Source: Crocinitomicaceae bacterium (GTDB taxonomy: Bacteria > Bacteroidota > Bacteroidia > Flavobacteriales_D > Crocinitomicaceae). From it: a stretch of 64,000 nt of DNA. The first letter of the stretch is position 1; the number at the start of each line of letters is the position of its first letter. The DNA is taken from positions 1,448 to 65,447 of the forward strand of contig JAKVAQ010000005.1 in the NCBI GenBank assembly GCA_022447665.1, in the 5' to 3' direction. A program made the position numbers and the translations under genes. Below the pieces are notes generated by a model. The model was not told the DNA's origin. It saw only the letters and a program-made list of their open reading frames with translations, and did no database searches. Positions 37,637-46,714 of the stretch are shown one piece after another.

Positions 37637-38773
37637 ATGAGAATTCTATTACTGTTCATATTATTCATTGGTTTTTGTGACTTCAATGCTAAAGCTCAAT
37701 CCGATACACTTGTGCTCTCAAGTGGTGAAGTAAGACTCGTGAAAATTACTGACCACCTTGAAAACGGTAATGTCATCTTTGAACTTGAAGGTCAAGAACA
37801 AACTTTGAGTCCAAAAGACTATATTATTTTCAGTTTTAAGAATCAATGGTACGAGTATAATACTGAAGCATCTATATACTCCATAAGTTCTTTTTCGCCC
37901 TACACGATTAGAACAAACTTTTTTAAACGACCTCACCCTGAAGGTGAATCTCCTAAATGGAGAGTACAATTTGATCTACTTCCTTTATTAATTGAAACTA
38001 GTACAACTAATTATTGGGATGCTCAATCCAATTGGAATGGAAAATTTAATGGGTTTTATTATAATAATCGGGCTATTTCAATAGACATTGGCTATCAAAT
38101 TGACCCCAAGTTTATTCTCAATATTCCCTTGAGATTTGGATTAAATCCAAATGAAAATATAATTGTAAATAGTGAAAATACAACTTACTCATACAATGGC
38201 TTTGCGAATTATGCATTGCCTTATGAAATTGAAGAATATGATGGTTACGTACCTACTATAAATGATGATTATTACCACAGCTGGGGCGGCAGAAAAAGCT
38301 TGGGTCATGATAAAAATTTAATAGTGGAAGGAGGGTTCTCAACCAAATTCTATCCTTTTGGTCAGGTGAAAAATGCATTTTACATTACACAAGGCTTAAC
38401 TTTTGGCATATATGATCATAAGGCCGTTGATTTTTACAGTGAATACGATACAACAATGTATGTCTCATTTAGCAATGACACATCAATAAATTGGAACCTT
38501 AAAGATGAAAGAGCTGTTCCAAGAAAAAACCAATTCTCAAACTTCAGATATGAATTTGGCGCTGGCATGGATTTTAACATCACTAGAAATTTGGGAATTA
38601 ATATAGAATTGACCTTTACCACACATCCCGTTAATACTGGTTCAGAGCTAGATAATTATTACTTTAAAGAAACTGGAAAAGACTACGTTTTGGTTCAACA
38701 AAAAAGTTTTGCAGAACCAAATAAGATTGATTTTTCATACATCGGAAGATTTCAATTATTCTATAAATTTTAA
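37637..38773 (+). CDS. Exported protein of unknown function, possible outer-membrane barrel
   Basis: 378 aa. Signal peptide about 1-21 (ending NAKAQ). A small N-terminal domain (LVLSSGEVRLVKITDHL, EGQEQTLSPKDYIIFSFKN) resembles the short beta modules seen at the start of Bacteroidota membrane proteins. The rest has many Tyr/Trp/Asn-rich strands (WRVQFDLLPLLIETS, GGFSTKFYPFGQVKN, FYITQGLTFGIYDHK) and ends in the aromatic strand FSYIGRFQLFYKF, a typical barrel end. Stop and next start are adjacent (TAA then ATG), so it is coupled with the lipoprotein gene after it. Family not recognised. Confidence 0.7.
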   Translation: MRILLLFILFIGFCDFNAKAQSDTLVLSSGEVRLVKITDHLENGNVIFELEGQEQTLSPKDYIIFSFKNQWYEYNTEASIYSISSFSPYTIRTNFFKRPHPEGESPKWRVQFDLLPLLIETSTTNYWDAQSNWNGKFNGFYYNNRAISIDIGYQIDPKFILNIPLRFGLNPNENIIVNSENTTYSYNGFANYALPYEIEEYDGYVPTINDDYYHSWGGRKSLGHDKNLIVEGGFSTKFYPFGQVKNAFYITQGLTFGIYDHKAVDFYSEYDTTMYVSFSNDTSINWNLKDERAVPRKNQFSNFRYEFGAGMDFNITRNLGINIELTFTTHPVNTGSELDNYYFKETGKDYVLVQQKSFAEPNKIDFSYIGRFQLFYKF

Positions 38774-39511
38774 ATGAAAGTGAGACTTTACATATGGTTA
38801 GGATTTATTGGAGTTATACTTTTCACAAGCTCGTGTAGAAATTTGAAACACGATAATTTTCAAAAAAGGAAATATTTAAAACTAAAGAATACAACGGTAA
38901 GTAATGATCCTGATGAGCCGATAGAGGAGTCGGTATCCAACAATGAAATTGAGGAATCCTATATTGAAGAGAAAAGTCATATTTCATTTGAAGGTGAGGA
39001 TGGTTTAGAATTAGAAGGAGATACTCATGAAATCAATGAGATTGAGTACAATCAATCTACAAGTGTAACAGAAAAAGAACTTATAAAATTTTCGCCTGTA
39101 TCAACAAATAAAGAAAGAAGAGATTTTAACACCCTAAGCAAAGACGAGAAAAATAGGGCAATAATCGAATTCAATAGAACATTTAATAATGGACTCCCTT
39201 TTTTAATTATCGGTATCGTAATATTTGCTGTCGCTCTTACTTCATTCATGATTCCAGGTTTAAACGTATTACGAATGATAATGCTTCCTTTAGGCTCGGG
39301 ACTAGTGGTTACAGCATGGATTTTCAGTATGGTTGCCGTACATAAGGTTAAAAAACTCAAGACATCTAATCTAGCTGAGGACGATAGGTTAAGACATAAA
39401 ATAAATTTGGCCAGATTAATGGCGACAATTGGTGTGCTAAGCACCCTATTCCCATTACTTTGGGGAGGGGCAATAATCTTACTTATTCTCTGGTTAGCAA
39501 AAGTCATCTAA
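38774..39511 (+). CDS. Lipoprotein-like membrane protein of unknown function
   Basis: 245 aa. Lipobox-like end of a signal peptide: VILFTSSCRN, Cys21. A charged, acidic middle (about 30-125, rich in Glu/Ser/Asn) leads to a C-terminal half with two or three transmembrane helices (GLPFLIIGIVIFAVALTSF, MLPLGSGLVVTAWIFSMVA and LFPLLWGGAIILLILWLA). Such N-terminal lipobox plus C-terminal helices is known in Bacteroidota DUF4190-like membrane proteins. I do not assign a family. Immediately follows the barrel-like gene with no gap. Confidence 0.65.
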   Translation: MKVRLYIWLGFIGVILFTSSCRNLKHDNFQKRKYLKLKNTTVSNDPDEPIEESVSNNEIEESYIEEKSHISFEGEDGLELEGDTHEINEIEYNQSTSVTEKELIKFSPVSTNKERRDFNTLSKDEKNRAIIEFNRTFNNGLPFLIIGIVIFAVALTSFMIPGLNVLRMIMLPLGSGLVVTAWIFSMVAVHKVKKLKTSNLAEDDRLRHKINLARLMATIGVLSTLFPLLWGGAIILLILWLAKVI

Positions 39512-39610
39512 TTATTGTAGTTTTACTCAAACACTTTAAGTCTGGAATCAACAGATAAACCAACAAAGTTTAAAAAGCTCTATTTATTCTTCGTTGCGTC
39601 TTCTGCGCTA

Positions 39611-40375
39611 ATGGCGACAGGATTTCTGTTGGAAAAAATTTACCAGCCTTTTGCTTTATTAGTCCTTGTTCTGGCGGTGATTACCGGTGTGTTTTTAGTG
39701 TATCGTTTAAACGATTCCATTGACCAACATCACGACTTAAAGTTTAATATTCGAAAGTTTTGGGGTAATCCTTTGCACAAGGTTTGCATCATTCAGTTTG
39801 TATTCATTTTAATTCCAGCGAGTCTTTACTTTTTAAGCAGTTTTACTTTTTGGGTGATGGCGATTGCAGCTGTTGCTGGGTTTATTTACTCTATAACTTT
39901 GCATATTAACGGGAAGAAATTCAGGATCAAAAATGTTTTCATTGTTAAAAACCTCTTTATTGGCTTGGCCTGGGGAGCTCTTGTTTTCATTGGTGCTGGG
40001 GGGTATTCGAATCCTCTAACCATAGCATTCTTCATTTTTGCTAGTGTTCAAGTTTTTATTGGTTCTGTAATTCGAGATATTCCGGACTTTAAAAAGGATA
40101 TAGAAAACAATGTTAAAAGTCTTCCTGTGGTTTTAGGAATAAAGAATACCATTTACGGAATGAAATTATTGAACATTACTTCTGTAGCAAGTGTTTATTT
40201 CATTGAATGGGACGACAATATTATGTTTGTAATAAGTGCCGTTATTGTCTGGAGATTAGTGAATTTAAGATTACTCTACAAAGGAGAAAATATAAAATTT
40301 TGGAGTCAAACCTTCAATTTAGCGACATGCGTACTTATATATTTGGGCGCTGTATTCTTAGAATTTTATGGATGA
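39611..40375 (+). CDS. UbiA-like prenyltransferase, N-terminus uncertain
   Basis: 254 aa as read from ATG. Two Asp-rich motifs of the UbiA superfamily are seen: NDSIDQHHD (about residues 33-41, NDxxD) and VIRDIPDFKKD (about 154-164). Seven or eight hydrophobic helices. UbiA enzymes transfer prenyl groups to aromatic or other acceptors in the membrane. The N-terminus looks cut: in frame upstream (39521-39610) the translation continues sensibly (FKKLYLFFVASSALMATGF), forming what should be the first helix, but no ATG, GTG or TTG occurs before the stop at 39518-39520. Either a rare start (CTG at 39542) is used or the sequence has an error. Overlaps the next gene by 8 bp. Confidence 0.75.
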   Translation: MATGFLLEKIYQPFALLVLVLAVITGVFLVYRLNDSIDQHHDLKFNIRKFWGNPLHKVCIIQFVFILIPASLYFLSSFTFWVMAIAAVAGFIYSITLHINGKKFRIKNVFIVKNLFIGLAWGALVFIGAGGYSNPLTIAFFIFASVQVFIGSVIRDIPDFKKDIENNVKSLPVVLGIKNTIYGMKLLNITSVASVYFIEWDDNIMFVISAVIVWRLVNLRLLYKGENIKFWSQTFNLATCVLIYLGAVFLEFYG

Positions 40376-40859
40376 TTTATTGAGCATATCTCCCGTTTAC
40401 TGGGCAAGTTTGATACTTGGCTCTGCCACGGTGTTCACCATTTTTTGGGGGCTCGATTCCATTACACATAAAAAATTGGCGCGAGCTGATATAACGGACC
40501 AAGAATTCGAAACGCATCGAAATATTCTTACAGCATCTTTTTTAATGGAGATTTCATTGGTATTAATGTTCTGGTTTCAAAAAGCAATGCTACCTTTTTT
40601 CATAGCCTTTTTTATTACAAGAACAGTACATGAGTTTATTGACGAATTAAAATATCATTCTGATCGTTGCACTCCTTATGAAACGAGGCTTCATTTAATT
40701 ATGTGGGTTTCGGTTTTGACCAAATCTGCTGGAATGTTTATTTGGGGTTATTTTACCGGATATGAAGGCCTAACTGAATTGCCGGTGATCTTCTTTATTT
40801 GGGGCGGAATTGTTTTGATTGCCATGAGCTATATCTCATGGATGGAATGGAAGCGTTAA
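40368..40859 (+). CDS. Polytopic membrane protein of unknown function
   Basis: 163 aa with four or five predicted helices (about 8-28, 48-68, 70-90, 108-130 and 135-158). Charged loops include THKKLARADITDQEFETHR and FIDELKYHSDRCTPYETR. No family recognised. Its start lies inside the UbiA-like gene (8-bp overlap), so it is translationally coupled and may work with that enzyme. Confidence 0.65.
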   Translation: MDDLLSISPVYWASLILGSATVFTIFWGLDSITHKKLARADITDQEFETHRNILTASFLMEISLVLMFWFQKAMLPFFIAFFITRTVHEFIDELKYHSDRCTPYETRLHLIMWVSVLTKSAGMFIWGYFTGYEGLTELPVIFFIWGGIVLIAMSYISWMEWKR

Positions 40860-40933
40860 GCACTTCGACAGGTATTTCGATTAACTCAATATACCACTCA
40901 GCGACCTTAGTTTTATGAATCAAATAACAGCAT

Positions 40934-41827
40934 TTACTTAGAGTTCAAAAAGTCTAATACCAACCTTGTGTACAACCTAGGCTTTTCATAATTAGGCATA
41001 TGAGCAGCGTTCTCGATAGTCTGCAATTCTGCAACATCTCCCATATGTTCTTTCAATTTTTGCCCAATGCTCAAAGGAGCCAAACGATCTTTTTCTCCCC
41101 AAATCAATAATACCGGAAAATCAAACTTGTATTCTCTAGTTCTTAGCTTCTCCAATTCTTCATCTGATTGACGAATTAATTTCCGTTTTTCTTCGGCTCC
41201 AGCAACATATAGATTCTTATGAATATCTCTAAAAACAAATCGTGGAATTGGCGGAACTTTATGGTAGGCGATTTTGAATAGTTTATACAAGTGTTTATGA
41301 TCGTATGGAACCAACAATTCCAATTTATCTTTAGCACCATGTTCTTTGATTAGGTTCTGTACCTCGGAGTCTTCAATGAATTTAATGGGTCCATTTACTA
41401 GGATCATTTTTTCTATTCGCCCAGTATTTTGAAGAGCAAACTCTGCGGCAATTGCACCACCATACGAGGTGCCTATAATGGAGGTTCTTTCAAGTTTTAA
41501 GTGATTCATGAGCAATGTAACTGCATCAACTTGGTCTTGAATTGTATAAGACTTTTGGTGCTTCGTACTTTTTCCAAAATATACTAGGTTGGGAGTTATC
41601 ACCCTAAACGATTTCGAAAGTTTTACCACTTGTTTGTACCAACTATATTTTGTTTCGGCAGCAAAAGCTGGCAGGAGAATTAATGGTGGTTTTTGACTTT
41701 CTTCTGAATCCCAAAATTGAATCTTGTATTCGTCATTTTCGAAGAATATCTCCTTCAAACCAGCACGTTTGAATAGGAACTCAACGTAGGTTTTGAAATA
41801 AAAAAATGGAGAGAAAATGCCGGGCAT
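40934..41827 (-). CDS. Alpha/beta hydrolase
   Basis: 297 aa. Nucleophile elbow GTSYGGA (Ser in GxSxG), acid residue in LLIWGEKDRLAPLSIGQKL and His in ENAAHMPNYEKP complete the catalytic triad. N-terminal LLPAFAAETKYSW carries the oxyanion region. No signal peptide; the first 20 residues are hydrophobic-aromatic. It is the last gene of the eight-gene cluster, overlapping the flavoprotein gene by one base. In this context it could release or trim an acyl product, as a thioesterase-like enzyme. Confidence 0.88.
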   Translation of the reverse strand: MPGIFSPFFYFKTYVEFLFKRAGLKEIFFENDEYKIQFWDSEESQKPPLILLPAFAAETKYSWYKQVVKLSKSFRVITPNLVYFGKSTKHQKSYTIQDQVDAVTLLMNHLKLERTSIIGTSYGGAIAAEFALQNTGRIEKMILVNGPIKFIEDSEVQNLIKEHGAKDKLELLVPYDHKHLYKLFKIAYHKVPPIPRFVFRDIHKNLYVAGAEEKRKLIRQSDEELEKLRTREYKFDFPVLLIWGEKDRLAPLSIGQKLKEHMGDVAELQTIENAAHMPNYEKPRLYTRLVLDFLNSK

Positions 41828-43269
41828 TATTTCTTTGATTTAAAGAGCTGTTTCAATTCTAAATTTACATAATCTGCTCCAGCTAGAATAAGAAGGTGAA
41901 TTGGTTTGAACCAAAAACGGATTCCCTTTGGCGTGCCTACCCGTGAAAATTTAATTTGATGATGCTTTTTAATCGCTTTTTCCTTCTTTACGATAGATTT
42001 ATATCTCTTGGCAAAGTATTTAAACAAAATCCACTCTACCCAATTAAACTGTAAGGGTTCTTTTAGTCGTTTATAACTGAACAAAGCAGGGTATAAAACC
42101 CAGCCAAAATAAACATAGTTACCATTCCTTAACCAACTTGTAAAAACGGAAAACGATTTCATAAATTCATACCCCGCCTTATATGAAGCCTCTCTTGATT
42201 TAAAGGAACGCTTGAATTTCTTTTCGTACTTGCACCAACTAACTCTTTTACCGGTAGCTTTTTCTTTGGCTAAATTCTCTGAAATCCACATGATTTGCTG
42301 ACAGGTTATTTCCATACCTGGTCCGGCCAACGGATCAATAAACATACCGCTATCACCAAGTAGAATTAGTCCTTTATACGTCAATTCATTCGCACGATAA
42401 GTAAGTTGATTCAGTTGTTTCAGGTCACCAATCTTTGAACCAGCAGCCAGTTTCTTTATTTGTTCGTCATTCTCCAAGCGCCATTTAAAATGTGACTTTT
42501 CATCTATGTTCTTATGGTATTCCTTGTCCAATACCATACCCAAACTCATGGTGTTTTCATTCAACTTTATGACCCACCACCATTCATGATCCCGCATGAA
42601 ATGAATGGTAGCATAATCAGCGGTATTCCTTGCTTCTGTTGGCCATTGTCCGTTTGGATTATCCCAACCATTATTAGTAAATGGATCAGTGATATAAGTA
42701 TAAACTACAGAGGTCTTAAGATTGACTTCATCATAGGGTAAACTAAAAAGATTAGATGTAAATAGAGTCCTACCGGTAGCATCAACTACCCAAGGAGATG
42801 AAACGCTTAGGTCTTGTGAGCTTGTTCTTACTTTTAAATTATTCTGATAATCACTTTTTTGATAGTCTATTATTTCGCCTGGTCGAATAACATCTACTCC
42901 CTTTTCTTGAATTAATTGAAGTAGATCCTCATCAAGAATTTGTCGATTCAAATGGTAGCCATAGACCTTCCCTGGCATAGTAGGACTTACAAACTCCGAA
43001 ATCTTATCAACCCCTTCATCTCCGTACCAGTGAAACCTTAATCCCGATTTTATAGCTTGCTTTTTAACCAAATCTTCTATCCCTAATCGCTGAATAAATA
43101 CCGCCGAAATTTCTACGATGGATTCTCCTAATTTAGGGCCGAATTTTTCGGCTTTTTCAATCACCAATATTTTATGATTCGGTGATTTTTTGAGAAGGGA
43201 AAGACATAAAAAAGAAGCACTAACTCCTCCTCCTATTATTATTAAGTCATATGTTTTTGAATCATTCAA
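41827..43269 (-). CDS. FAD-dependent oxidoreductase, tryptophan-halogenase-like fold
   Basis: 480 aa. FAD motif DLIIIGGGVSASFLCLSLL at the N-terminus, EKFGPKLGESIVEIS resembling the GES segment of flavin halogenases, GDSGMFIDPLAGPGMEITCQQ near the second FAD motif, and WWWVIKL, where halogenases have WxWxIP. Here the proline is Lys, so chlorination cannot be claimed; a monooxygenase or dehydrogenase acting on a carrier-bound acyl chain is equally likely. It overlaps its neighbours by 1 and 8 bp in the cluster. The C-terminal third is basic and may bind membrane. Confidence 0.8.
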   Translation of the reverse strand: MNDSKTYDLIIIGGGVSASFLCLSLLKKSPNHKILVIEKAEKFGPKLGESIVEISAVFIQRLGIEDLVKKQAIKSGLRFHWYGDEGVDKISEFVSPTMPGKVYGYHLNRQILDEDLLQLIQEKGVDVIRPGEIIDYQKSDYQNNLKVRTSSQDLSVSSPWVVDATGRTLFTSNLFSLPYDEVNLKTSVVYTYITDPFTNNGWDNPNGQWPTEARNTADYATIHFMRDHEWWWVIKLNENTMSLGMVLDKEYHKNIDEKSHFKWRLENDEQIKKLAAGSKIGDLKQLNQLTYRANELTYKGLILLGDSGMFIDPLAGPGMEITCQQIMWISENLAKEKATGKRVSWCKYEKKFKRSFKSREASYKAGYEFMKSFSVFTSWLRNGNYVYFGWVLYPALFSYKRLKEPLQFNWVEWILFKYFAKRYKSIVKKEKAIKKHHQIKFSRVGTPKGIRFWFKPIHLLILAGADYVNLELKQLFKSKK

Positions 43270-44293
43270 TACTTGTAAGACTATAAGTAATACCCAACAG
43301 GTCTAAGATTTCCTTTTCTTCATTTTTAAAAAGACTTGAAGGTGGCTTTACTCCTGAAAAATCTTGGTTATCCATCACTTTATACAGAGCAAAGACCATC
43401 GCCTTAGCTGTTATTAAATACATATCCTCTGCCTCTAATAAAACAACTTGAGTAGGATTATTGTTGAATTTTAGGTAGAGCGCAGTGGTCTGGCTTGCTC
43501 TCTCTTTTAAATTAGGACCTTTGCCCTTTCGGGTTTTTAATTTCTCATAAGTACTCTCAACCAATTCAGACTTATTCCCCTTGGCTCCGACAAAAATAGC
43601 CGCTGTTTTATTCAAGAGTAAATAACTTCCTGCATCTTTTACATCATTCTCCCATGACCAATAGGCTACTTCGGGCAAAGGATAAGGAACAGCTACTTTT
43701 ATTTCATTTCTTAATTCAAGTTCTTCTCTCTCGTCATTGACCTTCTCGAAATCACCATCTCTAAGAAAATAAGTATCCTTTAGATTACTCAATTTCATGG
43801 TGATCTTAGTGCCAGGAGAAGGACGCGATTCTGAGAAATGATAATAGGTATGAAGCGCAGTAATTGGAGCATTTTCATTTTGATAAATTCGTGCTCCTAA
43901 ATCAGCAACCAGCGATTCAAAAGCAACACCTTGAACAATAAGTGACCTCGAACCTCCACAAGATTCCTTTATTGATCTTACTAAATCAAGCTCACCGGTA
44001 ATATCAAGATAAACCTTCTCTGAACGCAATGAAAGTTCTTCAATAAACTGCTTTGATTCTATTCCAAAAGGTCCGGCAGAGTTCAAAAAAATATCAAAAT
44101 TATCAAGTAAGTATTTACGATCTTCTTCCTTTTGAAGATCTTTAACTAAACCGTTTTGATCTAGTTTTTCCGGATTTCTACCTACGGTAGTAAATTCAAT
44201 ACCTTCTTCGGCCAAACATTCGGTTAATATGGAACCTGTGTATCCATAAGCTCCAATAAGTGCGATTCGTTTATGATTTGCTTTCTTCGTCAA
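43262..44293 (-). CDS. Saccharopine dehydrogenase-like NADP-binding protein (possible enoyl reductase)
   Basis: 343 aa. N-terminal Rossmann motif IALIGAYGYTGSILTE (about 10-25) and FLNSAGPFGIES, as in the saccharopine-dehydrogenase-like family that includes trans-acting enoyl reductases of lipid biosynthesis. Its start overlaps the acyl-carrier gene by 23 bp and its end overlaps the flavoprotein gene by 8 bp, so the operon is strongly coupled. Position supports an acyl-chain reductase role, but the substrate is unknown. Confidence 0.75.
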   Translation of the reverse strand: MTKKANHKRIALIGAYGYTGSILTECLAEEGIEFTTVGRNPEKLDQNGLVKDLQKEEDRKYLLDNFDIFLNSAGPFGIESKQFIEELSLRSEKVYLDITGELDLVRSIKESCGGSRSLIVQGVAFESLVADLGARIYQNENAPITALHTYYHFSESRPSPGTKITMKLSNLKDTYFLRDGDFEKVNDEREELELRNEIKVAVPYPLPEVAYWSWENDVKDAGSYLLLNKTAAIFVGAKGNKSELVESTYEKLKTRKGKGPNLKERASQTTALYLKFNNNPTQVVLLEAEDMYLITAKAMVFALYKVMDNQDFSGVKPPSSLFKNEEKEILDLLGITYSLTSIE

Positions 44294-44672
44294 TCCTATA
44301 TTTTACAATTTTACACAAAGAATGAACGGTAAATAACTGAACCAATTCGTGTACAGTGAGGCCTTCTTTTAATTTTGCAGGATCAATTTCTGTCATAAAA
44401 TCTCGAATCACCACGAGACCTTCATTGGTAATAACACCATCAATTTCGTAGGGTTTATCTCCCAATTCTTTCTTAGCGCGCGATTCAATATCATTAATTT
44501 TTAGTTCTATATCGTATAGAGATTCCAGCTCAAATAGAATATCTACAAGATCTATAGAGTCAACTCCAAGCTCATCAAAAAGCGTTTGATCAAGTCCAAT
44601 ACTTTCCTTTGGTGTACCAACTGAATTCTCAATTACCTCCGCAACGTTTTTATATATTTCCTCTATTTCCAT
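44271..44672 (-). CDS. Acyl carrier protein
   Basis: 133 aa, longer than the usual 80. Helical ACP core at about residues 1-75 with the phosphopantetheine site LGVDSIDLVDILFELE (Ser in DSI). The C-terminal half (about 75-133) is an extra acidic segment containing GVITNEGLVVIRDF and a helix that may contact partner enzymes. The acyl chain made by the ketosynthase cluster would be held here. The AcpS enzyme is not in the window. Confidence 0.9.
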   Translation of the reverse strand: MEIEEIYKNVAEVIENSVGTPKESIGLDQTLFDELGVDSIDLVDILFELESLYDIELKINDIESRAKKELGDKPYEIDGVITNEGLVVIRDFMTEIDPAKLKEGLTVHELVQLFTVHSLCKIVKYRIDEESKS

Positions 44673-44675
44673 AGT

Positions 44676-45434
44676 TTAAACTAAATAGCCTCCATCAATA
44701 TTTAGGCAAGTTCCTGTAATGTAAGATGCCGTTGCATCTGAAGCTAAAAACAATACCCCTTTTGAAACTTCTTCGGGGGTCCCAAATCTACTTAAAATGA
44801 TTCGCTCAGGAATGTATTTTTCAGCACGAGATTCCAGAGGCTCACTCATTTTTGTTTTTATTCCGCCGGGGCGAACCGCATTTACTCTAATATTTTTTCT
44901 TCCTACCTCAAGGGCAAGTGTTCTTGTAAAAGAATCGATCCCTGCTTTCATTGAAGAATATGCTGTTATTCCTCTTCCTCCTCGCAAAGCGGCTATGCTA
45001 GAAACATTGACAATTGAACCCGATTTTTGGGAAAACATTGGTTTGAGAATAGCTTGTGTTAAGAGCATCATTGTTTTTAAATTCACCTGATACATTTGGT
45101 CAATTTGTTCTTCGGACATCATTGCGAAAGGCAATTCAACAACATTACCAGCACAATTCACTAAAACATCAATTCTTCCCTTTTCTTTTACAATTTCTGA
45201 AACGACCTCTCTAATATTATTTTTATGCAAAAGATTGGTCTTTTTGAATGAAACAGAATTCAAATCTGCCTTGGACACCTTCAACCTATCTATTAAATCT
45301 TCCACTTTCTTTTCATTCCTGAATAGGCAAACGACATGTGCTCCTTCCTGAATAAATTCAAGACATATTTGCTGGCCAATACCTCCAGTTGCACCTGTTA
45401 AAACAACAATTTTATTATTCAGTCCTAAATTCAT
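44676..45434 (-). CDS. fabG: 3-oxoacyl-ACP reductase (FabG-like SDR)
   Basis: 252 aa. NADPH motif VLTGATGGIGQQIC (about 12-25), LVNCAGNVVELPF, catalytic Ser in IVNVSSIAALRGGRG, and YSSMKAGIDSF with Tyr and Lys, then NAVRPGGIKTKM and ITGTCLNIDGGYLV. It would reduce beta-ketoacyl-ACP to the hydroxyacyl form. Ends 4 bp inside the ketosynthase start region (overlap with 45431). Confidence 0.93.
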   Translation of the reverse strand: MNLGLNNKIVVLTGATGGIGQQICLEFIQEGAHVVCLFRNEKKVEDLIDRLKVSKADLNSVSFKKTNLLHKNNIREVVSEIVKEKGRIDVLVNCAGNVVELPFAMMSEEQIDQMYQVNLKTMMLLTQAILKPMFSQKSGSIVNVSSIAALRGGRGITAYSSMKAGIDSFTRTLALEVGRKNIRVNAVRPGGIKTKMSEPLESRAEKYIPERIILSRFGTPEEVSKGVLFLASDATASYITGTCLNIDGGYLV

Positions 45435-46714
45435 AGTTGTTCATTTTTAACAGCAAGCACTGTGTTAATTCCTCCAAATGCAAAATTACTTTTCACCGCA
45501 TATTTGATTGGTTTAGAAAGGTCCTCTTGCAATAGATTCATCTCCTCATCAATTGGAGTTTGAAGATTTAAGTTTTTCGGAATATGTGAGTGTTGCATTA
45601 ATTCAATCAGTATACAAAGCTCTTGAACTCCCGCTGCTGCAATGGCATGTCCATGACGATCTTTAGTACTCGATATTGGAATATTTTTAGCACTTACTCC
45701 AAAAGCATTTTTCATAGCATTGAGCTCCGTACCATCATTCTGACGCGTTCCTGTACCATGAGCGTAATAATAATCAACCTCTTCGGCCAAAATACCGGCT
45801 TCAGCAATGGCGTCTTTTATTGCTTTTGCCATAGAAATCCCCTCAGGATCTGGTGCAGTAATTTTATATCCATCTAGGGTATTCCCATATCCACAAATAG
45901 AAACCAAGGCTTCTAAATTATTTTCTTCTACGAATTTTTTACTCGCCATGATAACAAATCCAGCAGCTTCACCAGAAGATGTTCCTTTTCGATTTATATC
46001 AAAAGGCAAACAAGCTATACTTCCATCACTTACTGGAATAACACCCAGCTTGCCAAAAGAAATTAGAGAAATCATATTCAAAATAGAATCCGTTCCTCCG
46101 GCAATAACCACATCGGCATCACCATTTAAAATAGCATCATATCCGTGAGCTATAGCTTGAGTTGAACTAACGCAAGCTGTTAGTATTGAATTTTGAAAAG
46201 CCTTTGCATTAAATTTTTCTGCCAAGTATACAGCGTATAAATCATGAGGATTTGAAAGCGCTCCAATAGCACTTCCTCCTTCATTCATTTTTGAAATTAA
46301 CTCAATAACCGCATTCAATTTCTTATCAAGGAAATTGCGAACATCTCCCTCAAACATTTCTAGCGGAATTGACTCTGCACCAACACCCATATAAACTCCA
46401 GTTCTAGCAGGATTTGCTAATTCAATAATTTCAGAAAAACGATCTGCTCCTTTATGAAAAGCAGCTGCCAAAAGTTCTAATTTCCGATCTATCTTGGATA
46501 ATTCTTGAATGGAGTTTGGCTCATTTTTGAGTAAATCCTTGAGGTCAAATCTTACCTCAGCCCCATCATTAAAAGGCAGTCCGGTAACATCAAAATTTTC
46601 AATTTTACCGCAAGCATCTGTTCCGGCTTTAATGTTCTCAATAATATCATTTCTTCCCAGAGCTATTGGGCTGACAAGTTCGTGATCTAATATGTAAACT
46701 TTACTTTGTTTCAT
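45431..46714 (-). CDS. Beta-ketoacyl-ACP synthase (catalytic ketosynthase)
   Basis: 427 aa, KAS II size. The catalytic Cys-His-His set is visible: Cys in SILTACVSSTQAIAHG, His in YYAHGTGTRQNDGTE, His in DRHGHAIAAAG. KSNFAFGGINTVLAV closes the active site. It should extend the chain held on the ACP next door using malonyl units. The HGTGTRQND form is like the ketosynthases of aryl-polyene and flexirubin-type clusters rather than housekeeping FabF, though this is a judgement from memory. One-base overlap with the upstream KS-like gene. Confidence 0.9.
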   Translation of the reverse strand: MKQSKVYILDHELVSPIALGRNDIIENIKAGTDACGKIENFDVTGLPFNDGAEVRFDLKDLLKNEPNSIQELSKIDRKLELLAAAFHKGADRFSEIIELANPARTGVYMGVGAESIPLEMFEGDVRNFLDKKLNAVIELISKMNEGGSAIGALSNPHDLYAVYLAEKFNAKAFQNSILTACVSSTQAIAHGYDAILNGDADVVIAGGTDSILNMISLISFGKLGVIPVSDGSIACLPFDINRKGTSSGEAAGFVIMASKKFVEENNLEALVSICGYGNTLDGYKITAPDPEGISMAKAIKDAIAEAGILAEEVDYYYAHGTGTRQNDGTELNAMKNAFGVSAKNIPISSTKDRHGHAIAAAGVQELCILIELMQHSHIPKNLNLQTPIDEEMNLLQEDLSKPIKYAVKSNFAFGGINTVLAVKNEQL

